The notes under the pieces are model-generated. The model saw only the letters and a list, made by a program, of their open reading frames with translations. It did not search any database and was not told the DNA's origin. Shown here one piece after another: positions 8,749 to 16,773 of a stretch of 64,000 nt of DNA. Position 1 is the stretch's first letter. Each line of letters begins with the position of its first letter. A program made the position numbers and the translations under genes. Source of the DNA: Sphingobacterium sp. ML3W (GTDB lineage: Bacteria; Bacteroidota; Bacteroidia; Sphingobacteriales; Sphingobacteriaceae); assembly GCF_000747525.1 (NCBI RefSeq), contig NZ_CP009278.1, positions 2,604,001 through 2,668,000 of the forward strand. Reading direction: 5' to 3'.

Positions 8749-10128
8749 ATGAAAAAACTAAAATCAATAAAAACAGTGTTCCTATTCTGGATGCTGTTGA
8801 TGTTAACAGCTTGTGGTAAATACTTAGATATCCAGTCTAATGATGCTATCATCGTACCTAAAGATTTGGTCAGCCTGCAAAAATTATTGGACAATTCCGA
8901 AAAGATGAATAGAGGAATTGCTTCGTATGGGGAAGCATCAGCCGATGACTTTTTTATCAAACAGACGACTTACGATAATTTAAATGAAGAGGATAAACGA
9001 AATTATACCTGGGACAATGACATGGATGAGTATGATAACGATTGGGCTAGGGGATATGCACCTGTCTACATCAGTAATCTGGTGTTGGATCAGTTGCAGG
9101 ATATAGAGCCAGCTCCCGAGGAGGTTGGTATTCGAGATCAGGTGATGGGGTCAGCGCTGTTTTATCGCGCCAATCAGTATTTGTCACTGCTTTGGACCTA
9201 TGCCAAAGCCTATAGTGTGGCGACGGCATCCTCGGATTTAGGTATTGTATTGCGTAATTCCTCGGATTTTAATGAAAAATCGACCCGTTCATCGGTTAAA
9301 GTCTGTTATGATCAGGTTATCCAAGATTTGCGTACGGCTATGGTCTTGCTTCCAGATCATGCTACGCATGTGATGCGTCCATCCAAAACGGCAGCTTATG
9401 GCGTGTTGGCACGTACGTATCTCTCGATGGGAAGGTACGATTCGGCCTATTATTTTGCAGATAAGGTGTTGGAAATTAATGATGAGCTGTTGGACTATAA
9501 CAATCCCCTAGAGGTCAAACTAACAACTAATTTTCCGTTCACGCGTTTTAATAAGGAGGTTATCGCTCATTTTCAACTCACTATTATTAGTCCATTTCAA
9601 AATTATGCGAATATTCAAGCGGATACCATGTTATACCGCATGTATAGTTCGGATGATCTGCGTAAACAGGCTTATTTTTTAACGAATTCTTCTCCTTATA
9701 TCACAGTAAAAGGTAACTATTCTGGACAAGCGGGGTATGTTACTTATTTGTTTGGAGGTTTGGCCACGGATGAATTTTACTTGGTTCGCGCCGAGTGCTT
9801 AGCCCGGGCAGGTAAATTGGTGGAGGCACAGGCTGATTTGAATGATTTGCTCGTGAAACGTTATCGAACGGGTACTTTCCAACCTTATCAATTGACGAAT
9901 CAACAAGCGGTACTGCAATTGATCTTACAGGAAAGAAGAAAGGAGTTATTCCTACGGGGTTTGCGTTGGAGCGATATCAAAAGATTGAATTTGGAAGGGG
10001 CAAACATTTCGATAAAACGAAAGATAGATGCGAAAGAATTTCTATTGGAAGCAAATTCCAATCGATTTGCATTACCATTACCCATAGATATCATTCGGGA
10101 AACGGGGATGCCGCAGAATCCAACTTAA
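8749..10128 (+). CDS. SusD/RagB-family surface lipoprotein
   Basis: 459 aa. A lipoprotein signal has its lipobox at LTAC (Cys22), followed by the SusD-type start GKYLDI. TPR-like helices include ARTYLSMGRYDSAYYFADKV, and the C-terminal signature LILQERRKELFLRGLRWSDI is typical of RagB/SusD. It binds substrate at the cell surface and caps the SusC barrel encoded immediately upstream. Confidence 0.92.
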   Translation: MKKLKSIKTVFLFWMLLMLTACGKYLDIQSNDAIIVPKDLVSLQKLLDNSEKMNRGIASYGEASADDFFIKQTTYDNLNEEDKRNYTWDNDMDEYDNDWARGYAPVYISNLVLDQLQDIEPAPEEVGIRDQVMGSALFYRANQYLSLLWTYAKAYSVATASSDLGIVLRNSSDFNEKSTRSSVKVCYDQVIQDLRTAMVLLPDHATHVMRPSKTAAYGVLARTYLSMGRYDSAYYFADKVLEINDELLDYNNPLEVKLTTNFPFTRFNKEVIAHFQLTIISPFQNYANIQADTMLYRMYSSDDLRKQAYFLTNSSPYITVKGNYSGQAGYVTYLFGGLATDEFYLVRAECLARAGKLVEAQADLNDLLVKRYRTGTFQPYQLTNQQAVLQLILQERRKELFLRGLRWSDIKRLNLEGANISIKRKIDAKEFLLEANSNRFALPLPIDIIRETGMPQNPT

Positions 10129-10163
10129 TGTAGCTCATTTATACTGTTCAAATAATAGCTCAT

Positions 10164-10203
10164 TAAAAAAAGGAACGGCTCAAATTTTTTGGGCCGCCCT
10201 TCC
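10164..10203 (-). terminator. Terminator for the DUF6520-like gene
   Basis: Read on the minus strand, a GC-rich hairpin (CGGCCC with GAGCCG around a 9-nt AT loop) is followed by a T7 tract (A run at 10164-10170 on the plus strand). It lies 20-60 nt after the stop at 10224. On the plus strand it may also end the SusD transcript. Confidence 0.7.
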
Positions 10204-10223
10204 TTCAGAACCTCAACAATGGC

Positions 10224-10604
10224 TTATGTGCGATTGATAGCTCTGAATGGTGTTGGACTAGTTCCTCCAGTTCGGGTAGGGATGTATCCCGAAGGAGTAT
10301 TCTGTGCACCTAAAGCGATTTTCACTGGATCTAAACTTGTACCAGTTAAATCGGTATGCTCAACCAATTGCATACAGGCTAGTTCGTTAGCCCCATCACA
10401 GGTCTCGCTATTTGGAGTGGTAGTCCAATTCGATGAATCTTCTACTTGGGCTTGATTAGTCTCATCACCATCGAAATAGACCGCCACAGTATATCTGGCT
10501 TGTTGTATATTTACACCAGTTGCTTTAAAAGCTGAAAAAGTAATTACTACAGCGGCAGCTACCATAGCTAGCGCATATTTTTTTATGAAATTTAAAGTTT
10601 TCAT
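10224..10604 (-). CDS. DUF6520-like small exported protein
   Basis: About 126 aa from the ATG at 10604. This start begins with a normal lysine-rich signal (MKTLNFIKKYALAMVAAAVV) rather than the 25-residue upstream extension of the frame. The pattern of N-terminal helix, SAFKATG, and a short Gly/Thr/Cys-rich mature domain matches the Bacteroidota DUF6520 family. The mature part has a CDGANELAC cysteine pair that could form a disulfide, fitting the MauE-like protein encoded upstream. Function of the family is unknown. Confidence 0.7.
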   Translation of the reverse strand: MKTLNFIKKYALAMVAAAVVITFSAFKATGVNIQQARYTVAVYFDGDETNQAQVEDSSNWTTTPNSETCDGANELACMQLVEHTDLTGTSLDPVKIALGAQNTPSGYIPTRTGGTSPTPFRAINRT

Positions 10605-10753
10605 ATTGCAATGTTTTATAGTGTATTTCGTGAAAAATACAGTTGGAATTAATTGTAAGTTTTTAAAATTGGTAATCATAATTTTTGCCTACGTCCTAAA
10701 AAACTGATTTCGACGGTTTTTATTGGTGACCGCACTACTATAGCGCAGTGAAC

Positions 10754-11338
10754 CTACCTACTGGGGTAAGGTTGCATTTTTTCGGGTACGACAAAAACGT
10801 TATCTGCCCAAGCGAGTTGCTGCTTTTGTACCGTACCCTCAGCACTGAGTGTAGCATAGAGCAGAAATAGGGCTACACGCTTTCGGTATTCCCTATGTGG
10901 GTTTGGTGTGGTCGGCTTTAATTGTGTCAAATATAATCCTACTATCGACACCATAAGCAATACCATATTGATGACAAGGTGTTGTTCCCAGGATATATCA
11001 TTAAAAATGCTGCTACAGTGACAAGGCGTTTTTTCATAGACATCAAGCACCCCCAATCCGATAAAAATAGTGAAGGCTGTCAAGAGCAGGATAGAACCCC
11101 AATAACCCCAGCGCTGCAATTGGTGGCCTCGAAATATCAGCAGGAAACCTGTCAGTATTTCTATCAAGGGTATCAGCCAAAATATAATTCCGATCGACCA
11201 TACAGGTAGGGGTTGCTGATGTAGGGAGAGTTCAAAATTTTTCCAACTCGTCGCTTTCTCCAAGCCTACAAAAAGCCAAAAGATGATCAGAAAGATGCTG
11301 ATGCTGTACGTGGTGATATTTTTTATCGTGTTTTTCAT
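10754..11338 (-). CDS. MauE/DoxX-like redox-associated membrane protein
   Basis: 194 aa with four membrane segments (about 12-26, 47-69, 78-100, 124-141). A CHC motif (Cys106, Cys108, in KTPCHCSS) follows segment 3, at the place where MauE-type proteins carry their redox cysteines. MauE-family proteins feed disulfide formation of exported partners. Downstream lies a DUF6520-like exported peptide with a Cys pair, upstream a small membrane protein ending in Cys-Cys. A disulfide-forming unit for these small proteins is inferred. Confidence 0.75.
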   Translation of the reverse strand: MKNTIKNITTYSISIFLIIFWLFVGLEKATSWKNFELSLHQQPLPVWSIGIIFWLIPLIEILTGFLLIFRGHQLQRWGYWGSILLLTAFTIFIGLGVLDVYEKTPCHCSSIFNDISWEQHLVINMVLLMVSIVGLYLTQLKPTTPNPHREYRKRVALFLLYATLSAEGTVQKQQLAWADNVFVVPEKMQPYPSR

Positions 11339-11360
11339 AATTGTTCCTTTTCACTTCCGC

Positions 11361-11579
11361 TTAACAGCATTCGTGTATGTCGATTGTTCCGTTGCTCTTT
11401 TCGTTATAATACCATTGTTCTTTTAGGAGTACTTCTGTTACTGCTTCCTCCAAATTGAGGTCCTGATTTTTAAAATTGAGAGGGGGCAGCCGAATGCTTC
11501 CCATTATTAAACTGAATAGACACGTCAGTAAAAAAACGATACTTATGTATATCTCGAGTCGATTGGTCTTATTATTCAT
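11361..11579 (-). CDS. Small membrane protein ending in Cys-Cys
   Basis: 72 aa. One N-terminal membrane segment (about 10-27, YISIVFLLTCLFSLIMGS), a short soluble part and the terminal residues IHECC. It is 22 bp upstream of the MauE-like gene and leads this minus-strand operon. A TAnnTTTG box (11620-11627) and 14-bp direct repeats lie upstream. Not recognised. The vicinal C-terminal cysteines next to a MauE-like protein suggest a thiol role. Confidence 0.65.
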   Translation of the reverse strand: MNNKTNRLEIYISIVFLLTCLFSLIMGSIRLPPLNFKNQDLNLEEAVTEVLLKEQWYYNEKSNGTIDIHECC

Positions 11580-11619
11580 CGTGTCTGTTTTTATATACCG
11601 GTCTGTTAAAATCTTTAAT

Positions 11620-11685
11620 CAAAGATAAAGGGCACGGCTGGGCGAGCGTTAGGCATAATCCGTTTTTTATCTAGGCATAATCCGT
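11620..11685 (-). promoter_or_regulatory. Promoter with tandem activator-type repeats
   Basis: On the minus strand TATCTTTG (11620-11627) matches the Bacteroidota -7 box. Just upstream, two perfect 14-bp direct repeats of ACGGATTATGCCTA (minus-strand reading; 11650-11663 and 11672-11685) are spaced 22 bp start to start. This is two helical turns, and the expected place for an AraC-type activator. The AraC gene lies about 1 kb upstream. Confidence 0.6.
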
Positions 11686-11720
11686 CACTTAAAAATATAT
11701 TGCCTGCTGCAGATGTAAGT

Positions 11721-12602
11721 TCAGCCATAATAATCGGATGCTTGGTAGGGATAGCCACCTGGTAAACAGTGGTAACTATGGAGGTAGGCAAGGATGCTAT
11801 AATTGATCTTATGACGGTTGAATAGGGATAGTATAGCTGAAAAGTCTAATGGGTCTACCCCGTAGTTTGGGTAGGGACGCAGGATATCTTGTATGATTTG
11901 TATGAGCTCATTTTGCCTATGATAGCACTCTATATAGGGGATGTCATGTTCATCTAGGTCGTGATATTCCTGCTGGGCAGCGAATATATAGCGCAAGTCG
12001 GAATCGGTATGGTGCCAGTGATAATGTTCGGTTTCTAATATTTCGAAGATAACCTGCATGCAGTGGAATTGGTCCATATCTGCAACCAATACCGGTACAT
12101 CTCGCAGATAACCGTTCGTCAGATTTTCTTTTTCTATCAGCTGCTGTTCATAGGCGATTTCGAGGGCTGTTCTCGATAAGTCCTCATAGTCGATGTAATG
12201 ATATTGTTCACGTGGTTTTACTTCTTCAGCGGATATTAAGAGGCCCTCTTGGGTCAGATCAGATAGGAGATGCAGCATAAAAAAGAATACTTGCCCTTCG
12301 TCTTGGTCGATACGGGGAAACTGAAATGTAAAATAGTCCTCGTACCAGATGGCGTATTCTTGTAGATAGCTGCTATCTTCCATATTTTGAGCAATAGGAC
12401 TGTTATTTTGCTTTTTTTCATGCAACAGTTCATCGAGATACAATTGATATTCTGCTGCTTGCTGCCCCACGATCTGTTGATAATAGGTGCATTGTTTCCA
12501 TCCATCTGGGGCTATGAGTTGCATGATGTGTGGTACTTGCATATAGATTTTGTGGATGATCGCTTTCAGCTTATCACTGGATAGCTTTTGCTGTGTATAC
12601 AT
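11721..12602 (-). CDS. Unknown protein encoded 5 bp after the AraC regulator
   Basis: About 293 aa from the ATG at 12602. An upstream in-frame extension exists but would overlap the AraC gene for 60 codons, so the start 5 nt after the AraC stop is preferred. Acidic, rich in Tyr, His and Gln, and mostly helical, with no signal peptide or membrane segment. It has a FHCMQVIFEILETEHYHWHH stretch and the end HCLPGGYPYQASDYYG. I do not recognise the family. Tight coupling suggests it works with the regulator, for example in the cytoplasm as a sensor or modulator. Confidence 0.6.
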   Translation of the reverse strand: MYTQQKLSSDKLKAIIHKIYMQVPHIMQLIAPDGWKQCTYYQQIVGQQAAEYQLYLDELLHEKKQNNSPIAQNMEDSSYLQEYAIWYEDYFTFQFPRIDQDEGQVFFFMLHLLSDLTQEGLLISAEEVKPREQYHYIDYEDLSRTALEIAYEQQLIEKENLTNGYLRDVPVLVADMDQFHCMQVIFEILETEHYHWHHTDSDLRYIFAAQQEYHDLDEHDIPYIECYHRQNELIQIIQDILRPYPNYGVDPLDFSAILSLFNRHKINYSILAYLHSYHCLPGGYPYQASDYYG

Positions 12603-12607
12603 ATTGC

Positions 12608-13585
12608 TCAGGATTGATTTTTGTACTGACTGAGTGAATGACCGGTCATCCTTCGAAAAAAACGGTTGAGCTCGGTATGACCTGTAAAGTTTAGTTTTTC
12701 GGCTAATACGGCAAATTGATTGGGGTAGGCATCCAGTAGGCTGATAATGCGCTCGAGTAACAATTCGTTGCGGTATTTTTGCAGGCTGCATTGGTGGTAT
12801 TCCTGGTGTAGCCTACCCAATTTATCTGGATTCACTTTTAGACTCTTTGCAATATCGCTGATGCGTGTTTGTGCGCCAAACTTGCTCACTGTGAGCTGTA
12901 GGTAATCCCGTGCATTTTCAACAATATCGATTTTTGTAGTTTCCTTCATGATCTTGAAGCGAGATAAGCTGATCATATAGATCTGATGATGGATCAATAG
13001 GTGCTCGTTGGCCATATCTTTCGGGCTGATCTGACGGAAGAGGTTGTGTATTTCGCCGTGTGTCAATGGGCCAAACTTAAATGTTATACTTTGCATGATA
13101 GCGGTATGCCCTGCTCGCTTGGCCAATACCAAGGGCATGACAAAGTCAAATACACGTTCACGATTTGGACGAAATAAGCCTGCATCTAAAGTAAGACCCA
13201 TGATGATGTGGTGACCCACGGGTAGTACTAAGGCAATTGCAATGGTGGGTAGATACAGGTAAAAGGCCAGCTCATGTTGAAATTTGATCTGATGCTCGCT
13301 GTCATTTTCGCTCAGAAAAAAGTGATCGCTTTCGCATTTTAAAGGGTAACAGAGGTGGAGGTCGGGTGCCAGCGAACTGAAGGATAGTGTCATCGGCTTA
13401 TGGATCCAGAATTCATAATAGTAGATGTAAGTGTACCTCCCATCAAAGGATTGTTCGGCATAGCGGTTGTCTCCACATTCCCAATAATGGGTTTCTCCAT
13501 GGCACATGGGGTAGGTCACGCGTTCCTGCGGATGCTGCACTTCTGTGGCTCCTGCAGGTTGGTTAGCTTGAATTGTTTTTCTCAT
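12608..13585 (-). CDS. AraC-family transcriptional regulator
   Basis: 325 aa. The C-terminal 100 residues form two helix-turn-helix motifs typical of AraC (RISDIAKSLKVNPDKLGRLH, then LLERIISLLDA and FTGHTELNRFFRRMTGHSL). The N-terminal 220 residues are a variable sensing domain. Its promoter region holds three ATGGCG repeats about 20-21 bp apart, and related ATTATGCC repeats lie before the 72-aa/MauE/DUF6520 operon. Inferred activator of that operon and possibly of the divergent 13890-15024 genes. Confidence 0.9.
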   Translation of the reverse strand: MRKTIQANQPAGATEVQHPQERVTYPMCHGETHYWECGDNRYAEQSFDGRYTYIYYYEFWIHKPMTLSFSSLAPDLHLCYPLKCESDHFFLSENDSEHQIKFQHELAFYLYLPTIAIALVLPVGHHIIMGLTLDAGLFRPNRERVFDFVMPLVLAKRAGHTAIMQSITFKFGPLTHGEIHNLFRQISPKDMANEHLLIHHQIYMISLSRFKIMKETTKIDIVENARDYLQLTVSKFGAQTRISDIAKSLKVNPDKLGRLHQEYHQCSLQKYRNELLLERIISLLDAYPNQFAVLAEKLNFTGHTELNRFFRRMTGHSLSQYKNQS

Positions 13586-13656
13586 AAGAGGCTTGTTGTT
13601 AGCTTTTTATCGATAAAATCCTTGATGTTAGGTATTTCATAGCTTTTAAGCAAAAA

Positions 13657-13704
13657 ATGGCGCACACAGCTGGTTTTATGGCGTGAAATGCTTATTTATG
13701 GCGC
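13657..13704. promoter_or_regulatory. Triple ATGGCG repeats, probable AraC sites
   Basis: ATGGCGC at 13657, ATGGCGT at 13678 and ATGGCGC at 13698, each preceded by T/A runs, are spaced 21 and 20 bp, so they face the same side of the helix. They lie 72-119 bp before the AraC start and between the divergent units. I see no clear TAnnTTTG box for either direction here. Confidence 0.55.
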
Positions 13705-13783
13705 AAGATTTTTGGAGCCTATTTTAAAGCATTGATGCACTAAATAGGGTCGTGTGCGGTTATTTTTCTTAATCTGATAATTG

Positions 13784-13834
13784 ATTGACAGTTTTGTGCT
13801 TGTTGCAACAACAGTAGTAGTTCTGACTGTCAAT
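13784..13834 (+). promoter_or_regulatory. Inverted repeat in divergent region
   Basis: ATTGACAGT (13784-13792) is perfectly complementary to ACTGTCAAT (13826-13834). Between them lies the 12-bp palindrome TTGTTGCAACAA (13800-13811). It is 56 bp before the 47-codon ORF and is either an operator or a 5' leader hairpin. Confidence 0.4.
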
Positions 13835-13889
13835 AGGAATGTACAACCTAAAAGATGGTTTTTTATTTATTTTTTTGATACCATAAGAA

Positions 13890-14033
13890 ATGGAAATTTG
13901 TAATAAACAGTTTTTAATAGACACGAATTGTACAGTGGAACAGGTGAATGTAGTAGCGCGCGAGCAGCTCATCCAACTATTATCCCTGGAGTTTTGGTCG
14001 GAAGACCGCTGTCCAATTTTGACTATGGTTTAA
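13890..14033 (+). CDS. 47-aa peptide ORF before acyltransferase-like gene
   Basis: ATG 13890 to TAA 14031. The N-terminus is MEICNKQFLIDTNCT, followed by an amphipathic helix-like centre (EQVNVVAREQLIQLLSLEFW) and a Cys near the end (DRCPILTMV). Too short for confident calling. Support comes from the ATG with an AT-rich leader, plausible composition, and a terminator-like structure right after the stop and before the next gene. A small regulatory, leader or substrate peptide are all possible. Confidence 0.4.
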   Translation: MEICNKQFLIDTNCTVEQVNVVAREQLIQLLSLEFWSEDRCPILTMV

Positions 14034-14037
14034 TTCG

Positions 14038-14117
14038 GCAGCCTCAATACCTTTCAGGAGTAGTTTCAAGTTTTTATGGCTTTAACCGCCTACAAGACTG
14101 GAGGCTGCTCCCTTTTT
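14038..14117 (+). terminator. Terminator or attenuator before the acyltransferase-like gene
   Basis: GCAGCCTC (14038-14045) pairs perfectly with GAGGCTGC (14101-14108) and is followed by TCCC and T5. The 55-nt loop can form smaller stems (CCT/AGG, GTAG/CTAC, GGC/GCC). It ends 22 bp before the ATG at 14140, so it could reduce read-through from the 47-codon ORF or act as a regulated attenuator. Confidence 0.5.
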
Positions 14118-14139
14118 ATACCCTATAATATGATAAAAA

Positions 14140-15024
14140 ATGAGTGGTCATAATCTAAATGATTGGGCATATGCGTTGTTCTCCGCACATATATACCTCT
14201 ACATGCCCGAGATACCTTGGTCTGAACACCCCGGTTTATTTCAAAAGTGGCAACTGCACCATCGACCCAAACCGCTGGTAACTACGCAATCCTTTATGAT
14301 GCCAGCTGGGATGCACCTGCTGCTGGAAAAACCGAGTTTGCTGTGCTTGTACCACCTGGGCTTACATGGTCAGCTTCCAATAAAATTGGCCGAAGCGGGG
14401 CTACACTTTGATATCTTACTGGACAGTAAGGTGTACGAAGCACAGTGCTCTTATTTTACAGAGATGAAGGCACAACTGGATACGCAAGGGCAACAGTACC
14501 GATTTTTGATGAGTGATGACCCAGCTGTGCTCTTACAGATGCGTTCGACCTTCAAGCAAGGCAAGCATATGCTGGTATTTGCCGATGGCAATAGCGGTGC
14601 GCATGCGGCAGCGGCCGATAAAATAGAAGTCGATTTTTTTAATGATGCCTTACGTGTACGACGGGGGATAGGATTGATCAGCTACCTGTTGCAAGTGCCT
14701 ATTTTTTCTTTTACTCATGATGTTCGACATCCGGATATACGGGTTAGGATGGGGGAGCGCATCGCTCCTGACCGATCAGAGTCTCGGTCGGATTATATCC
14801 AGCGCAGCACGCAGTTACTGTATACTTTTTTGGAATCGGAATTGCGAACGGCACCTTGGAAATGGGAGTGTTGGGGCTATTTGCATCGGATGGATGCTTT
14901 TACAAAACCAGAAGGAAAACAGGGGAATCAGCATGGCAGTGTTGATCCGGAGGCTATCCTGAAGTTACCGTTGAATAATAAGGTCGGAAGTTTTGATCGT
15001 AAAAACTATTCTTTTTATTATTAA
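14140..15024 (+). CDS. LpxL/HtrB-like acyltransferase-fold protein
   Basis: 294 aa. The middle and C-terminus follow the late lipid A acyltransferase layout: FADGNSGAHAAAADK, then VDFFNDALRVRRGIGLISYL with a VPIFSF strand, then SYIQRSTQLLYTFLESELRT and PWKWECWGYLHR, comparable to the usual PxxWxWxHRR end. The catalytic HX4(D/E) motif is not seen; the corresponding region reads YHLGLHGQLPIK. No N-terminal membrane anchor is visible. It may transfer acyl groups to an unusual acceptor or be inactive. It sits alone after the 47-codon ORF, divergent from the AraC gene; an IS begins 11 bp after its stop. Confidence 0.55.
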   Translation: MSGHNLNDWAYALFSAHIYLYMPEIPWSEHPGLFQKWQLHHRPKPLVTTQSFMMPAGMHLLLEKPSLLCLYHLGLHGQLPIKLAEAGLHFDILLDSKVYEAQCSYFTEMKAQLDTQGQQYRFLMSDDPAVLLQMRSTFKQGKHMLVFADGNSGAHAAAADKIEVDFFNDALRVRRGIGLISYLLQVPIFSFTHDVRHPDIRVRMGERIAPDRSESRSDYIQRSTQLLYTFLESELRTAPWKWECWGYLHRMDAFTKPEGKQGNQHGSVDPEAILKLPLNNKVGSFDRKNYSFYY

Positions 15025-15034
15025 ATACCACTTC

Positions 15035-16371
15035 CGTCCTAAATAAATTTTAGGCGCGTGTTTCCCTTGAAACAGTATCTATTTTTAGATAATTTCAATT
15101 TTGACCCTATTTTTTAGTCTGAGAATATCTGTAGCTGTCCATTTTTACCCTTAACTGGTGGCCTGATAAAAGGATCATCTATCCATTGCCATATATTTAT
15201 TTTCACGAATATATTCATCCTGATAAACCCGACCAAGTTAGACAGATTCCAATCGTATTTAGCCTTCTTCTGAAGGTATTTGAGCAGTAATATTCCAATC
15301 AACGAAGTCCATATTTGGATCATGACCGCATTTTCAGAAGTACCCACAAAAGATGATATTTTTAAGCGTTGCTTCAGATGCTTGAAGAAAATCTCGATCT
15401 GCCATCGCTGTTTATAAATGTTAGCTACTAGTGATGCCTTCCATTGGATATTATTTGTCAGAAAGTGGTACTGGTTGTCTGTGCTGCTGTCCCAAAAGTG
15501 AATCAAGCGTAATGGTTTAGAGTTGTATCTATCTGCTGATGGACCAGAAAGCTCAATGATCTCATCTTTAATGATTCCCTTTTCAAGGAGTGCTTCACTC
15601 TGGTATGACTTGATAACGTTGTACTTCATGTTAGTTTTACTCCTGGTAACAAAATAACAACCTCTGCTGTCCAAATCCCCGAGCCAGTTGTAATCCACAT
15701 AACCTCTATCCACCACTACAACGCTTCCTTTGGAAAAACTATAGCTACCCGCACGCTGGCTTTCATGAACTTTCCCGTCTGTAATCTGCATGAAAACAGG
15801 AAGACATCCATCATAATCCAGCACAGTGTGCAGTTTTACAGCACCTTTGGTGCTTCTAAATTTAGCCCAGTCAAATACAGATAAACATAAAGGGATGATA
15901 CTGGCATCCATCAGATAAACCTTGCGCTTTAATTGCGTTAGATCTTTGCGCAAATGGGTATCCTTTTGCCATAGCTTATCTAATAGCGAAAAGTACAGAT
16001 CTTTAAAGAGTTCATGGGTGCGGTGCTTGTTGATATAGGAAATATTGGACTTGCTGGGTGCTCTACCAACACCTAAATGGTTCAAATTACCAGTCGTACT
16101 ACGTAAGCCATTACTGATATCACGAACTGAATCTGCAGAAGAAAAATGGCAAAACAACATGCTAGCAAGATGCGTCCAGCTGTTGATCCCTTTACAATGT
16201 TTGTCACTCTTGTGCTTAGCAACCAAAACCTTGAATAATTCGCGGTCGATAAGTGATAAAATCTGACTAAAAACGTTTAAATTTACCATGGCGGTGTGTT
16301 AAAATTTGACGATTTAAATATAGCAACTTTGCTATAGCAAAACACCGCCACTTTTTTCAACGTTTAGGACG
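15035..16371 (-). mobile_element. IS4-family insertion sequence (about 1.34 kb)
   Basis: Terminal inverted repeats begin CGTCCTAAA on the left (15035-15043) and match TTTAGGACG on the right (16363-16371). A second block of similarity (GGCG-GTGTTT) lies further in, giving imperfect repeats of about 30 bp. It carries one transposase gene on the minus strand. No 8-13 bp duplication of flanking DNA is apparent, and the right flank cuts a lipoprotein gene, so rearrangement after insertion is likely. A perfect 8-bp hairpin (16319-16336) sits inside the right end. Confidence 0.85.
15114..16289 (-). CDS. IS4-family transposase
   Basis: 391 aa. An N-terminal DUF4372-like domain is followed by a DDE domain with Asp in LMDAS, Asp in VVDRGYVDY and the IS4 signature Y-x2-R-x3-E-x6-K in YKQRWQIEIFFKHLK. 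Full length with both ends of the element present, so it may still be active. It starts about 80 bp inside the right terminal repeat. Confidence 0.93.
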   Translation of the reverse strand: MVNLNVFSQILSLIDRELFKVLVAKHKSDKHCKGINSWTHLASMLFCHFSSADSVRDISNGLRSTTGNLNHLGVGRAPSKSNISYINKHRTHELFKDLYFSLLDKLWQKDTHLRKDLTQLKRKVYLMDASIIPLCLSVFDWAKFRSTKGAVKLHTVLDYDGCLPVFMQITDGKVHESQRAGSYSFSKGSVVVVDRGYVDYNWLGDLDSRGCYFVTRSKTNMKYNVIKSYQSEALLEKGIIKDEIIELSGPSADRYNSKPLRLIHFWDSSTDNQYHFLTNNIQWKASLVANIYKQRWQIEIFFKHLKQRLKISSFVGTSENAVMIQIWTSLIGILLLKYLQKKAKYDWNLSNLVGFIRMNIFVKINIWQWIDDPFIRPPVKGKNGQLQIFSD

Positions 16372-16750
16372 CTACTGAATGCTTACCTAATTCAAATGCA
16401 CTTTTAGGTTTGTAAACATATTCTAATGTTCCTACTTTTGGGGTGTTGCCCATGCTGACAATAGTTTCATTTGTAGTTTCTTTATGTGACTCATCAGGGT
16501 AGAGGTCCTTAATAACCCATCCAAAATCAACAACTTTTTCATCGTTCAGATAAGTTAGTTTACTTGTAAATGTAACTTCGTTTTTTTTTAGGTTTTTGTA
16601 TCCTCCAATTTCTACTGAAATAGGTGTTGAATCAACAAGTTTGATATGCTCTTTCTTACTACAGCCCTGTAAAGTAAAGAAGAGAATAATGAAAATTGAG
16701 CTGTAAAAAAGTACAGTACGACGGATGTAGTTAATAGGTTGGAAAAACAT
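16364..16750 (-). pseudogene. Lipoprotein gene truncated by the IS
   Basis: 128 codons, beginning with a hydrophobic signal and lipobox LQGC (about residues 15-30). The mature region has a beta-rich pattern (TFTSKLTYLNDEKVVDFGWV and GTLEYVYKPK). The frame runs into the IS terminal repeat and gains a stop there (KHSVAS), so the native C-terminus is lost. The missing end is not found on the other side of the IS. Family unrecognised. Confidence 0.65.
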
Positions 16751-16773
16751 AAGAATTAGAAATGTGATTAATA

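Noticed and set aside
10189..10455. 88-codon plus-strand frame opposite the DUF6520-like gene
   Set aside because: It runs antisense across a gene with a clear signal peptide and terminator, so it is a shadow frame.
11721..12791. Long N-terminal extension of the unknown protein after AraC
   Set aside because: It would overlap the AraC gene for about 60 codons; the ATG at 12602, 5 nt after the AraC stop, is simpler.
13928..14128. 66-codon plus-strand frame overlapping the 47-codon ORF
   Set aside because: It overlaps the terminator structure and has low-complexity composition; the 47-codon frame looks more protein-like.
16319..16336. Perfect 8-bp hairpin near the IS right end as a separate element
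   Set aside because: It lies inside the IS terminal region and is probably part of it.
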